Shown: positions 53,001-61,340 of the stretch, one piece after another
How positions within the stretch are numbered: position 1 is the stretch's first letter
How the letters are laid out: the number at the start of each line of letters is the position of its first letter
Source of the DNA: an uncultured Mesonia sp.
GTDB taxonomy: Bacteria; Bacteroidota; Bacteroidia; Flavobacteriales; Flavobacteriaceae
Direction: 5' to 3'
DNA length: 64,000 nt
NCBI GenBank assembly: GCA_947494545.1
Contig: CANLVH010000008.1
Span: 95,533 to 159,532, forward strand
Notes under the pieces: generated by a model
The model's input: the letters and a program-made list of their open reading frames with translations, nothing else
What the model was told of the DNA's origin: nothing
Databases searched by the model: none
Position numbers and translations under genes: made by a program

Positions 53001-53319
53001 AAACAAATACTACATCCTGGATTGGAAATCGAATTATCTTGGGGATCATCTGGATCATTATGCGCCGGAAAATATGACCGAAGCTATGAACGAAGGAAAC
53101 TATCACTTACAGTATTTTATTTATGCCATGGCTGTTAAAAATTACCTGGAGCAGAGATTACCAGATTTTGATTACGAACGTGATTTTGGAGGAGTAATTT
53201 ATGTTTATCTACGTGGAGCAAGAACGGGAAAGAAATCTGGTATTTATACTAACAAACCTACACTTGAGCAGGTTCAAAAATTACAATCTATATTCTACAA
53301 AGAAGAACCCGTTATTTGA
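50023..53319 (+). CDS. recB: Exodeoxyribonuclease V beta subunit (RecB helicase-nuclease)
   Basis: A 1098 aa UvrD-like helicase with a C-terminal nuclease. Walker A NIVEASAGTGKTFSIGLLVLR (about residue 15-35), VTFTNAAVAELALRIR, Walker B FIDEFQDTDKLQYEI, LFYIGDPKQSIYAWRKAD, the VTIHKAKGLEYPIVI motif, and LLYVALTRAKF. The RecB nuclease signature is GFIDLFFQYKNKYYILDWKSN, with both Asp residues and the Lys of the PD-(D/E)XK site. Together with recD and recC it makes a full RecBCD enzyme for double-strand break processing. Most Bacteroidota use AddAB, so this complete set is notable. Confidence 0.92.
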   Translation: MANFDPIIVPLKRNNIVEASAGTGKTFSIGLLVLRLLIEKKLPIDKILMVTFTNAAVAELALRIRSFITKALKVTEGEKIEEQDIVTIVEKYGDDDTAGLLKKALTDLDEASIQTIHSFCQDALNTNAVESSQAFGLELQPDVLTIAGEKIRNFWRQNITGLPEELLRETGQIIFENFEAIVRESLGGKTYAFIENGTFKVERFGQEFVDFYNSYQQNRADIIRKIENYKLRSDWKAGILRDAQNFSGYYSILRSSKSTRVTLCDYLFEEDKQKANELFSQQQECCHWLFSMCIQQVAERVHRYLKKNHLITYDDLISKMHKAVVDGKKKDFKNALRKKYDAVFIDEFQDTDKLQYEIYNELFGKDKILFYIGDPKQSIYAWRKADLHTYFQAKENIPKVRHYEMDKNYRSSAAYLEALEEFYSRCPDPFYTESSELDLKYLPVTAHLRSAIGLKKESKELKPLQIFNGETKAKIKLKIPRLVYEILYGGYLLNGEKVKNSDIGILVRTNKEAAQVKGLLANAGIHAITIDDNQVFQDSQVAKSLKHVLQAILNTTEANINKALLNSFTGFDSKKVAEINKENLLDSFRTYREIWARSGVYAMVKGYINDFGVMQHLLGTSEANGLRILTDLTQILELLQETEYRRELKPIGLYEYLGKQIAGELQEGDEYQQRMESDEAAVKIVTIHKAKGLEYPIVIAPFLDLKTNESNFIKTYAYREEGIEGKYKFYCKGLSDNEQEQLAKKQWEQENRRLLYVALTRAKFNCFLFKTSGRYAGTTCLTPFVTDFDLHPGLEELLPLVESEEKTKLPEYWGITKSVEKFRLSDKLHGKLSFSGLSLHAYTSKENAGKPEGYDQFIFKDIPGGTNLGNMLHLLFENIDFTGSTEHHREELEKLLDKFYPHKKEKLTAGFQEMIDQVLDANIQLNQEEIPLREIANAQKLNEMEFDLRTSEVDLVGLNEFEAGDGIEIRCNTQHLAKSGLLNGFIDLFFQYKNKYYILDWKSNYLGDHLDHYAPENMTEAMNEGNYHLQYFIYAMAVKNYLEQRLPDFDYERDFGGVIYVYLRGARTGKKSGIYTNKPTLEQVQKLQSIFYKEEPVI

Positions 53320-53359
53320 AAAACAGCTTGATATTCATTACTCAAATCTCAATACTAAA

Positions 53360-55012
53360 ATGATTTACCCTTCTTCATTTCCTGACTATTCTCATAACAG
53401 GGCAGAGAAAAAAGTTTTTAATGCCCTGAAAAAACTGGATCCTTATAATTTTGATATTTTCTGGAACCGAACTTTCGCCGGAAAATCAAAAGATGAAGAT
53501 AACCTCTATGAAATCGATTTTCTGGTTTTTGACCTTAGGAGTGAACAACTCAATCACATTTATGTCATAGAAGTTAAAGGAGGTAATATCATATTTAAGG
53601 CAGAAGAAAATGCCTGGTATCAGTCTGGGCGTTTAATGGAAACTGGTCCAGATAGTCAGGCGATGAGCTATGTTTCCAATATTATTTCGAGATATAAGGA
53701 TCAAATTGAATATAAAGTGCCTGTGAGTTGGATACTTTGGTTTCCGGACGGAAAGATAAACCTAAAGCAGCTTCCTACACAACTTAATGATAGTTTTGTG
53801 GCAGACCAGGCAGATCTCGAAGATCCTGGGCTTGTTTTTGATGATGTTCGGGAGGCTGAAGATAATCTGCATTACGGATATGATTGTATTAGCCTAGATG
53901 AATATGAAGCTTCTATAAAGCAAGATCTGCTTCAGGATTTAGGAATAAGTGAGAACCTGAGAACGCTTATGGAAAACATGAAGATTAGTACCGAGCGGGC
54001 AGAGGCTAATCAAAAACTAGTGTTAACCGGGTTCTTCGAAATGAACAGGTTAGCCGTAGAAGGTTGCGCCGGCAGCGGTAAAACTATTCTGGCGAAAACC
54101 GCTGCAGAACTTTTAAACGAAAGAGGTGCTAAAGTACTCTTTTTGTGTTATAATACTTATTTGTGCTCCCAGCTAAAGACAGGCCTGGATCCCGAAATAA
54201 AAACCGATAATATCCACAACCTGATGAGAGAATTTGTAGATAAGCGTGAGCCCGACTGGTTTGAGCACCAGGTAAAAGACCGGGATCTTTGGGATAAAGG
54301 TTTGCCGGAAAAATTTAAAGAATTACTGAAGGCATACCCACTTCAAGAAGAAGAGAAGTATGATGTGATTCTGGTTGACGAGGCCCAGGATTTTGAGGTG
54401 GGCTGGCTGAATATGTTGCTCAAATATCTTAATCCAGAAGCTCAGTATTTCTTATTCTATGATAAGCGGCAAAACATTTTTGAACGGAATTTTGTATTGC
54501 CACAGGGGCAAAATTGGCACTATCATCCTTTAAATTGCAACTACCGGAATACCGGAAAGATAAATACTTTTATAAATGAGTACGTGGGAACAAATGCTGT
54601 TTCCTACGGAGTTGAAGAAGGAGAAGAAGTTAGAATTAAAGAGTATTCTCTTGAGAATATTGCCGGATCTTTAAAGAGATGTTTGCTCGAACTGCACAAT
54701 GTGGGAAAAGTATCAAAAGAGGATATCATGATCCTTACAGACGGTTCCACAAAAGACTGGAACCTAACTATCCATAAAAACGGTTTTGAATACCAGATCC
54801 TGGATCCCTTAAAGGCGAGGGAGAAAGAAAAGATATATTATTCCTCCATCCGCCGATTCAAAGGTTGTGAGGCGCCTGTAGTGATCTTGCTTCTTAAGCA
54901 AAGGCTGGAGAAGATCAGAAATGGCGAAACCAAACATAAGAATCGACTTTATACCCAGCTTAGCCGGGCAAAGGGCTTACTTTATGTGTTAGAGCCGGAA
55001 ATAAATTTATGA
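53360..55012 (+). CDS. NERD nuclease-domain superfamily I helicase
   Basis: From the ATG at 53360 (550 aa; the frame is open further upstream only because it overlaps the end of recB). Residues about 1-110 hold a NERD-type nuclease with RAEKKVFNAL, YEIDFLVFD and IYVIEVKGGNI (Asp, Glu-x-Lys active site). Then a helicase: Walker A LAVEGCAGSGKTILAKTAAELL, Walker B YDVILVDEAQDFEVGWLNML, NYRNTGKI and RFKGCEAPVVILLL. NERD-helicase proteins appear in defence islands. It is 40 nt after recB and probably shares the operon. The role beside RecBCD is unknown. Confidence 0.82.
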   Translation: MIYPSSFPDYSHNRAEKKVFNALKKLDPYNFDIFWNRTFAGKSKDEDNLYEIDFLVFDLRSEQLNHIYVIEVKGGNIIFKAEENAWYQSGRLMETGPDSQAMSYVSNIISRYKDQIEYKVPVSWILWFPDGKINLKQLPTQLNDSFVADQADLEDPGLVFDDVREAEDNLHYGYDCISLDEYEASIKQDLLQDLGISENLRTLMENMKISTERAEANQKLVLTGFFEMNRLAVEGCAGSGKTILAKTAAELLNERGAKVLFLCYNTYLCSQLKTGLDPEIKTDNIHNLMREFVDKREPDWFEHQVKDRDLWDKGLPEKFKELLKAYPLQEEEKYDVILVDEAQDFEVGWLNMLLKYLNPEAQYFLFYDKRQNIFERNFVLPQGQNWHYHPLNCNYRNTGKINTFINEYVGTNAVSYGVEEGEEVRIKEYSLENIAGSLKRCLLELHNVGKVSKEDIMILTDGSTKDWNLTIHKNGFEYQILDPLKAREKEKIYYSSIRRFKGCEAPVVILLLKQRLEKIRNGETKHKNRLYTQLSRAKGLLYVLEPEINL

Positions 55013-55037
55013 TTATTCTGGAAGAGATTTTTGATTG

Positions 55038-56012
55038 TTAATCCATTAAAGGAGGGTAAGCTGTAAATTTATTAGAAGGAGCTTTTTTTAGAGCTTTAAT
55101 ATACATGTCGTACAATTTAATCCTATTCTTAAGTGTTCTATAACTAAACCTGTCAAAAATATTCTCCGCAATTATTCTGGAATCAGAAATTTTGGGCGGC
55201 ATTAGATTAAATCCTTTACCACATTCTATAAAATGAAAATTGCAACAAATAATTCTGTCGTGAAGATCATATTTACTGGGAAGACTGGCTTTATCGAAAC
55301 GAATCACCTGAAATTGGACATTTTTTTCTTTAAAGGTTTTTTTAAATTGCTTGTATCTTTTCTTGACCCTCTCCTTAATTTTTTCCTCACTAATGCCACT
55401 TTTAAGGTTAAACTCTTCGGTTATAATCTTTACATTAACCGGTTTTGATTTACCAGCATTTTTAAGGAGAACATTTAGTAGGGGAATAATGTTATCTTCC
55501 ATCTTTTGACCTTCTTTATCGCTAAGGATATATCCGTCTGAAATAATTATTTCATTATACGGTAAGGAATTGTGAAAATTTAAGGTTTCCCATCCCGGAA
55601 ATTTTTCAAATAAGTCAATTCTTACGCTGCATCGTTCAACATATTGTTCAATTCTGTTCTGGTAATTTTCCAAAGAAAAACAAAGAGCTCCTGTATACTC
55701 AGCTTCATTAAACCAGTCTCTTTCCTTCTCTGAAAGAATTATTGCTTGACGATGATCAGAACAAAAAAAATGTTCCTTAAAGTTTTTTATTGGAATAGGA
55801 GGGAAATGACCTGTACGATAAGCAAAAAACGGATTTTCTAGTTTCAAATTTTCTAAATCCTTTTGGGTTTCAATAGGTACATCAATGAACCAGGTTACAT
55901 CTCCATACTCTTTGAGAATAGAATGGAGAATCTTGTCACTTCTTGAAGCCGTGGATTCAGAATAGTGAACAAAAAAATTGTCAAGAAAAGCTTTTTCTAT
56001 ATATAATTCCAT
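55038..56012 (-). CDS. Unassigned protein, candidate effector partner of the adjacent ATPase
   Basis: A 324 aa protein. I do not recognise it confidently. No signal peptide or transmembrane segment. The C-terminal part contains KYDLHDRIICCNFHFIECGKGFNLM, recalling the I-H-D-R-Y-I and G-x-G-F pattern of MIT_C / phospholipase D-like domains; a second piece, LPYNEIIISDGYILSD, looks like the strand preceding it. It lies 2 nt downstream of the ATPase gene, the usual arrangement of a defence sensor plus effector. It converges on the NERD helicase with 25 nt between stops. Confidence 0.6.
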   Translation of the reverse strand: MELYIEKAFLDNFFVHYSESTASRSDKILHSILKEYGDVTWFIDVPIETQKDLENLKLENPFFAYRTGHFPPIPIKNFKEHFFCSDHRQAIILSEKERDWFNEAEYTGALCFSLENYQNRIEQYVERCSVRIDLFEKFPGWETLNFHNSLPYNEIIISDGYILSDKEGQKMEDNIIPLLNVLLKNAGKSKPVNVKIITEEFNLKSGISEEKIKERVKKRYKQFKKTFKEKNVQFQVIRFDKASLPSKYDLHDRIICCNFHFIECGKGFNLMPPKISDSRIIAENIFDRFSYRTLKNRIKLYDMYIKALKKAPSNKFTAYPPLMD

Positions 56013-56014
56013 AA

Positions 56015-57772
56015 CTAATTTCTTTGAACCAAATTAACCTTCATAAGATCAAATTGAAGCTGGGTTACTTCATCAAAAAAGCCTGGGCCAAAGGAATCTG
56101 TGAGATTTCCGGTATCTGTAATTTCTATTTTTTTGACTTTAGTTTCTCTTCCTTCGACGTATTTATCTGGATTGAAATAATATATAACCGAATCATTTGT
56201 TTCTAATTGGCCTTTTGCTGTTAGGTATTGAAGTTTTCTAATTAAATATTCGCTGTGAGTTTCAATTATAAACCTTAACTCCGGGAAATTTTTTCTGGTA
56301 ATTAAAAATAGGTCGGCTAATTTTGATTGCAAATTAGGATGTAAATTGGCTTCTGGTTCTTCTATAATTAATATTGGTTCAGGTAAGACGTATGGATCGA
56401 AGACAAATTGTTTGCTATTAAAATTGATAACCTTAAGAATAATGGGAATAATTTGTGTAAATCCAAAACCAACGTCAGATAAGGAAATTCGTTTACCATC
56501 ATGTTCAAGATAAACTACAGAAATTGTTTCTTCATGACGATTAATTACAAGCTCTCCAGGAATGCCTAAGAGCGAAAAGACCTCTTTAATGTATTTGAAG
56601 TTTTGGTATTTTAAACTTGCAAACTCAACAATTATCTGATCGATTTCATAGTCTGAACTATTGTTATATACTCTTCTCTGGTTTCCTCTATTAGCTGAAA
56701 TAAATCCAACGGTTGTGTTAAGGTCAAACCTTGGGTCCAAAGTAAAGTTCTTTAATTGTTCAAATGGAGTTTCTCTGTAGTAGATTACATTTTCAATATC
56801 GTTCTTATAGATTTTACTGGAGAAGATAATATTTCCAAGTTCATTCTCGGTAAGCTGTACATCACCGGACTTCTTTATTTTTCTCAATTGCGCGGACATT
56901 TCATTCTTAACTGCCGTGTTACATTCAACAATTAATTTTTTAAATAAGGAGATTAAGTCACTAGGGTTATAATCTGAACCTTCCCAAAAATTATAGGTTA
57001 AATCGTTAAAAATACTGTTTTGTAGTTCAACAAGTTGAAGGTACTCTTCCTCTGAAATATTCTCTGTTATTATCTCTCCGTCTACAGTAATGTCATAAAG
57101 AAGTTTCTTTCGGTCCAGTTTTACTATTTCATTTACTATTGCATGTTCGCCTAAAGTGGTAGGATCTTGTAAAAACTCCTGATCTATCTGGTCGCCTAAC
57201 CATTCCTCCTCGGCAATCCAATATTCATCTTCAAGGTTCTCAAGGCTTATACCCTTAATGGAATTTTCTATAGAAGCTTTTAAACTTTCATCTTCGAATT
57301 TACATTCTAAATTTAGAAACAGGGAAAGAAAATAATCTATATCTAATGAAAGATGTGGCATATCTATGGAAAAGGTTTCTATTCCGTCCCTTGCCTGCCT
57401 TTCTACCTCCTTAAAAGAAAACTTCAAAAGTTCTGTATCTCTGTTAGCAATTAAAACTTCTTTGATTTTACCATTTGCATAAAGATACTCCACAAAAAAA
57501 CCATCATTTAAAATATTGATGGTGTTGTCCATTCTAATGCGGAGTTCCGGGATATCTCTGTGCCAATTTAACACTTTCTCGAAGCTTTCCAGGTTGTGTT
57601 CTCCTTTTTTAAATTGAAGAGTGTCTAGTCCTTCCTTCAATAGTAGCAACAACTTAGTTAAAGAACTCTTTCCGCTATTATTAGGTCCAGTAAGTAGTGT
57701 TATAGGCTTGATTTCAAACTCGGTATATTCTTTGAAAACTCAGAAGTTTTCAACACCTATTTTTTTGATCAT
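56015..57772 (-). pseudogene. OLD/AAA15-type ATPase interrupted by an in-frame stop
   Basis: Reading from ATG 57772 gives MIKKIGVENF, then TGA at 57742-57740, then VFKEYTEFEIKP and LLTGPNNSGKSSLTKL. That is the N-terminal strand and Walker A of an ABC-like ATPase (AAA15/OLD, DUF3696-like), so the stop lies before the P loop. Downstream is intact: LSDVGFGFTQIIPI (signature-like), ILIIEEPEANLHPNLQSKLADLF (Walker B), FIIETHSEYLIRKL, and TGNLTDSFGPGFFDE. A start after the P loop (57652, TTG) would give a protein without ATP binding. The stop would be CGA to TGA, a one-base change. Either a pseudogene or a sequencing error. Confidence 0.75.
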
Positions 57773-58206
57773 ATTATTTTGTACTTATTTAATTTCTTTA
57801 CCTTGGATAGGAATTGTTATTCCTACTTTATAAAAACTTTTATAATTTTTAATTTCAGTTTTAAACAAATTTTCTGTTCTCAATAGAAAAGAAATATCTC
57901 TTTCAAACCTCTCAAAATTATAAGATTTTTTAACAAACCGTAATTTCTCCTTAACAATTTTATAGTAAAACTATACTTGTTTCGTATTGAAACAATTACG
58001 ATTGGAAATAGGTTTTTGCCGGCAAACAAATTTTGTTTGAGCATTTTTAAACACTGAAAAGTGGAATCTTAGGATAATAATATAGGCATGGTAAATGGTC
58101 TAAGATATAACCAATTCTAAATAGAGGTTTTAAGCAATTTGTAATTTATTGCTATCTTAATCATATTTATCGTAAATTGGAAAACACAATGCCATAAAAT
58201 TTCACA
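57773..58206. other. Gene-free stretch between the ATPase and RAYT genes
   Basis: 434 bp of AT-rich DNA. It contains two short palindromes: TAGGAAT-tgtt-ATTCCTA (about 57809-57826) and TATAGT-aaa-ACTATA (about 57961-57975), and a GCCGGC-containing stretch near 58018. I see no open frame with coding character and no repeat shared with the rest of the window. Confidence 0.5.
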
Positions 58207-58824
58207 ATGAACGAACGTCGTTCCCTCCGTTTAAAAGGATACGATTATGCCCAAGAAGGTTTGTATTTTATCACAATCTGTTGTCAGGGACAAGCGCATT
58301 TATTTGGCAAAATTGAAAACCAAAAAATGATTTTAAACGATGCGGGGTTAATGATTAAAAAATGCTATGGTAAATTGGAACAAAAATATCCCGATAAAAA
58401 ATGTCGGGAAATGGTAATAATGTCAAATCATTTCCATTGTATTTTGGAAAATATTTTCATTGATAATAACACCGTGGCGGCGTCCCTACGTGGGCGTCTG
58501 GAACAATGTAATCCGGAACGTAACGATGTAAATCGCCATAACCGTAACGATACAAACCGTGATTATTTCCCAAATCATAATTACGGCAAAACCAATCAAA
58601 AATATAAGGTTAGGGATGCAGTGGGATGGTTTAAAACAATGACCACCAATGCATATAAACGCGGTGTCAAACAATTTGATTGGAAACGATTTGACAAACG
58701 CCTGGAGTAACGAAATTATTACGAACACATAATTCGTAATGAACAATCCTATCAGCGAATTGCAAACATCGAGGATAATTTTAAAAATGGGATGAAGATA
58801 AATTCTATACATTTTGAAAAATAA
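58207..58824 (+). pseudogene. RAYT (REP-associated tyrosine transposase), interrupted by an in-frame TAA
   Basis: Y1_Tnp-family HUH transposase resembling REP-associated RAYTs: MNERRSLRLKGYDYAQEGLY, then FITICCQGQAHLFG and VIMSNHFHCILE, where HFH is the HUH metal motif. The frame stops at 58708-58710 (TAA) after FDWKRFDKRLE, but the same frame continues RNYYEHIIRNEQSYQRI to a stop at 58822-58824, a region that carries the catalytic Tyr. The expected residue is Gln (CAA), so the stop is another C-to-T change. Without read-through the protein lacks its Tyr. It lies 29 nt upstream of mcrB. Confidence 0.82.
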
Positions 58825-58853
58825 AAATAAGCAACAAAGAAATAAAACGATTA

Positions 58854-61340
58854 ATGTCTGAAAATAAACCACCAAAATTCATCCAACAAAACGATATTAA
58901 ATTGAAAAAGAGTAGTAATGCTGAATTTAAGATAGATTTATATATAGAAAAGTATATTAACCATTGCACAACTTCCGATTGGTTAGACAATGAGCTTTAC
59001 AAATTTCAATGGGCTAACTGGTTGAATACACGAGTTGATTTTACACAACATAGCAATGAAGAAATTCTTCAACTTTGTAAACAATCTCAGGAAAAACCTT
59101 ATTCAAATGGAAAAGGTGTGCAGTTTATAAAAAGTGAGGCAAGAGAAAAGTTGAGTAAATTTATAGGAATGGAAGATGTTAAAATCTTCCGACAATTTTA
59201 TGAAGGGGAAAAGTTAAAAGATCTAGACTTTTCTAAGCGAAATATGAGCTATCCAATTTTTTCGTGTTGGCTTTCTACCTTATTTCCGAATAAGATCTAC
59301 CCAGCCAGTAAAACTGGTTTTGCTCAAGTTGCACGAAACTTATTCAATGCGGAACTATCTAATAGCCGAAATGATTTTGTTTTAGGTTTACAGGAAACTT
59401 TGAATCTTATTGCCGAAAAACTTAAAAAGGAGTCCGGTTATAAAAACCTTCTGAAAACTAAACTGAAGAAAACCGAATTAGATCAATTAGATTTTAATTG
59501 GGCTGCCCAAGATGTTTTACTTTTTCTTGAACGTAATTCAAAAAAATTAAAACATACCAAAGAAGAAAAAAAATTATTAGATATAATCGATATTCACTCG
59601 AAAAATGATCTTATTAATTTCTTCAATTTTGCCGATGAAATTTTTGATGAAATTAAGTTGTCACAAGATGATGATCGTTTTGTTGCCAGTACATCTAATA
59701 ACCAATTAAACATTACTATTGGACAACGTTATGTATGGAATTTATATCCGCCACAGCGAAAAAAAGGAAAATTTGGCATCATCAGTACGCACAAAATAAA
59801 CTCGCAAACTTATTCTTATGAAGGCGGAAACCCTCCTGCATTTTATACAGACTTTCAAAATTATCGGTTAGTAAAAAATAATAAAAAGGAAGTTTTTAAA
59901 GCTATTGAGAATGAATTGAATCGTTCGCAAAAATCAGGTTATTCTAAATCTTCCAATGCAGCTTTTATAAAAGCTATTTTTGATAAAGATTACAGAGAAC
60001 AAATTTTAAATTCGAAAACAATGATTTCTTCAGAAGTGATAAAAGTAAAGGCCTCAAAAAAACCATTAAACCAAATACTCTATGGTCCACCTGGTACAGG
60101 AAAGACCTACCACACTATTAATTATGCGTTAGAGATTTGTGGCGTAGAAACCGACGGGTTTTCTAGAGAAGAGTTGAAGAAGCGCTATAAAGAATTGGTA
60201 GAAACAGGACAAATAGTATTTACCACTTTTCACCAAAGTACAGTCTACGAAGATTTTATTGAAGGTATAAAACCATTAGAACCGGAAAAGGAAGGCGATT
60301 CTATTGTATATAAAGTCATAGATGGTACTTTTAAAACCTTAGCTATTAATGCAAGAACACCGGGACACAGAAGTTTTGATGAAGCTTATCATAAACTTAT
60401 AGAATCTTTGGCTTCTTCCGAACCGGAGGATATTTTAGAACTAAAAACTCCCACCGGAAAAACTTTTGGTATTTCCTTGAATAGAAATGAAAACCTAAAC
60501 TTACATACTGGCAAGTCTCAGATAAAACAAGGAACGCTTACCAAAGAAAAGTTACTGAAAGAAATAAATGGCGAAAAAGAATTTATTGGTTGGGAAGGAT
60601 ATTTTCAAGGAGTTCTAAATTATCTAGGATCAGATTGCGGATATAATACAAATAGGAACCTGAATAGTAAAAACTATGTTCTTATCATTGATGAAATCAA
60701 CAGAGGTAATGTTTCCGCTATTTTTGGAGAGTTAATTACACTAATTGAAGAAGATAAACGACTGGGCAATGACGAAGCTTTAACGGTAACGCTCCCCTAT
60801 AGTAAAGATACTTTTAGTGTTCCTCCTAATCTTTTTATTCTAGGGACGATGAACACTGCTGACCGCTCTGTAGAAGCTTTGGATACCGCATTGCGCCGTA
60901 GGTTCAGCTTTGTGGAAATGCCACCCAAACCACAAAAAATAAAAGAAGGGAAAGGAATGGAAGAAATTGAAGGAGTTAATCTTTCTAGGTTATTAACCAC
61001 CATAAATAAAAGAATTGAAAGATTATTGGATAAAGATCATATGATTGGTCACAGTTATTTTATGAACTTACATACAATAGAAGACCTTAAAAAGGTATTT
61101 TACAATAAGGTGTTGCCTTTATTACAAGAATACTTCTTTGGTGATTATGGTAAAATAGGCTTGGTTTTAGGAGAAGGATTTTTTGAACTAACAACAGATA
61201 ATAACCAAGATATCTTTGCTTCTTTTCATGATTACGACAGTAATGCTATGATGCAACGAAATGTATATCATCTGAAAAATATAAATAAAATGACAGATAA
61301 AGCTTTTGTCGAAGCATTGCAGAATATAGGAAATGCGTGA
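58854..61340 (+). CDS. mcrB: McrB, GTPase subunit of a type IV (modified-DNA) restriction system
   Basis: An 828 aa protein with a long N-terminal region (1-400) that is not E. coli-like McrB-N, likely the DNA-recognition domain, followed by an AAA+ GTPase: Walker A ILYGPPGTGKTYHTINYAL (about residue 406), Walker B VLIIDEINRGNVSAIFGELITLIEED, and the McrB signature GTMNTADRSVEALDTALRRRFSF. McrB hydrolyses GTP and translocates DNA after binding modified cytosines. It overlaps mcrC by 8 nt. The different N-terminus means the modification recognised may differ from 5-methylcytosine. Confidence 0.93.
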   Translation: MSENKPPKFIQQNDIKLKKSSNAEFKIDLYIEKYINHCTTSDWLDNELYKFQWANWLNTRVDFTQHSNEEILQLCKQSQEKPYSNGKGVQFIKSEAREKLSKFIGMEDVKIFRQFYEGEKLKDLDFSKRNMSYPIFSCWLSTLFPNKIYPASKTGFAQVARNLFNAELSNSRNDFVLGLQETLNLIAEKLKKESGYKNLLKTKLKKTELDQLDFNWAAQDVLLFLERNSKKLKHTKEEKKLLDIIDIHSKNDLINFFNFADEIFDEIKLSQDDDRFVASTSNNQLNITIGQRYVWNLYPPQRKKGKFGIISTHKINSQTYSYEGGNPPAFYTDFQNYRLVKNNKKEVFKAIENELNRSQKSGYSKSSNAAFIKAIFDKDYREQILNSKTMISSEVIKVKASKKPLNQILYGPPGTGKTYHTINYALEICGVETDGFSREELKKRYKELVETGQIVFTTFHQSTVYEDFIEGIKPLEPEKEGDSIVYKVIDGTFKTLAINARTPGHRSFDEAYHKLIESLASSEPEDILELKTPTGKTFGISLNRNENLNLHTGKSQIKQGTLTKEKLLKEINGEKEFIGWEGYFQGVLNYLGSDCGYNTNRNLNSKNYVLIIDEINRGNVSAIFGELITLIEEDKRLGNDEALTVTLPYSKDTFSVPPNLFILGTMNTADRSVEALDTALRRRFSFVEMPPKPQKIKEGKGMEEIEGVNLSRLLTTINKRIERLLDKDHMIGHSYFMNLHTIEDLKKVFYNKVLPLLQEYFFGDYGKIGLVLGEGFFELTTDNNQDIFASFHDYDSNAMMQRNVYHLKNINKMTDKAFVEALQNIGNA

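Noticed and set aside
53201..53359. Upstream extension of the NERD helicase gene into recB
   Set aside because: It overlaps recB in another frame and the peptide has no similarity to the NERD domain, which starts at the ATG at 53360.
57652..57652. TTG at 57652 as the true start of the ATPase
   Set aside because: It lies after the P loop, so the product would lack ATP binding; upstream coding sequence is clear and interrupted only by one TGA.
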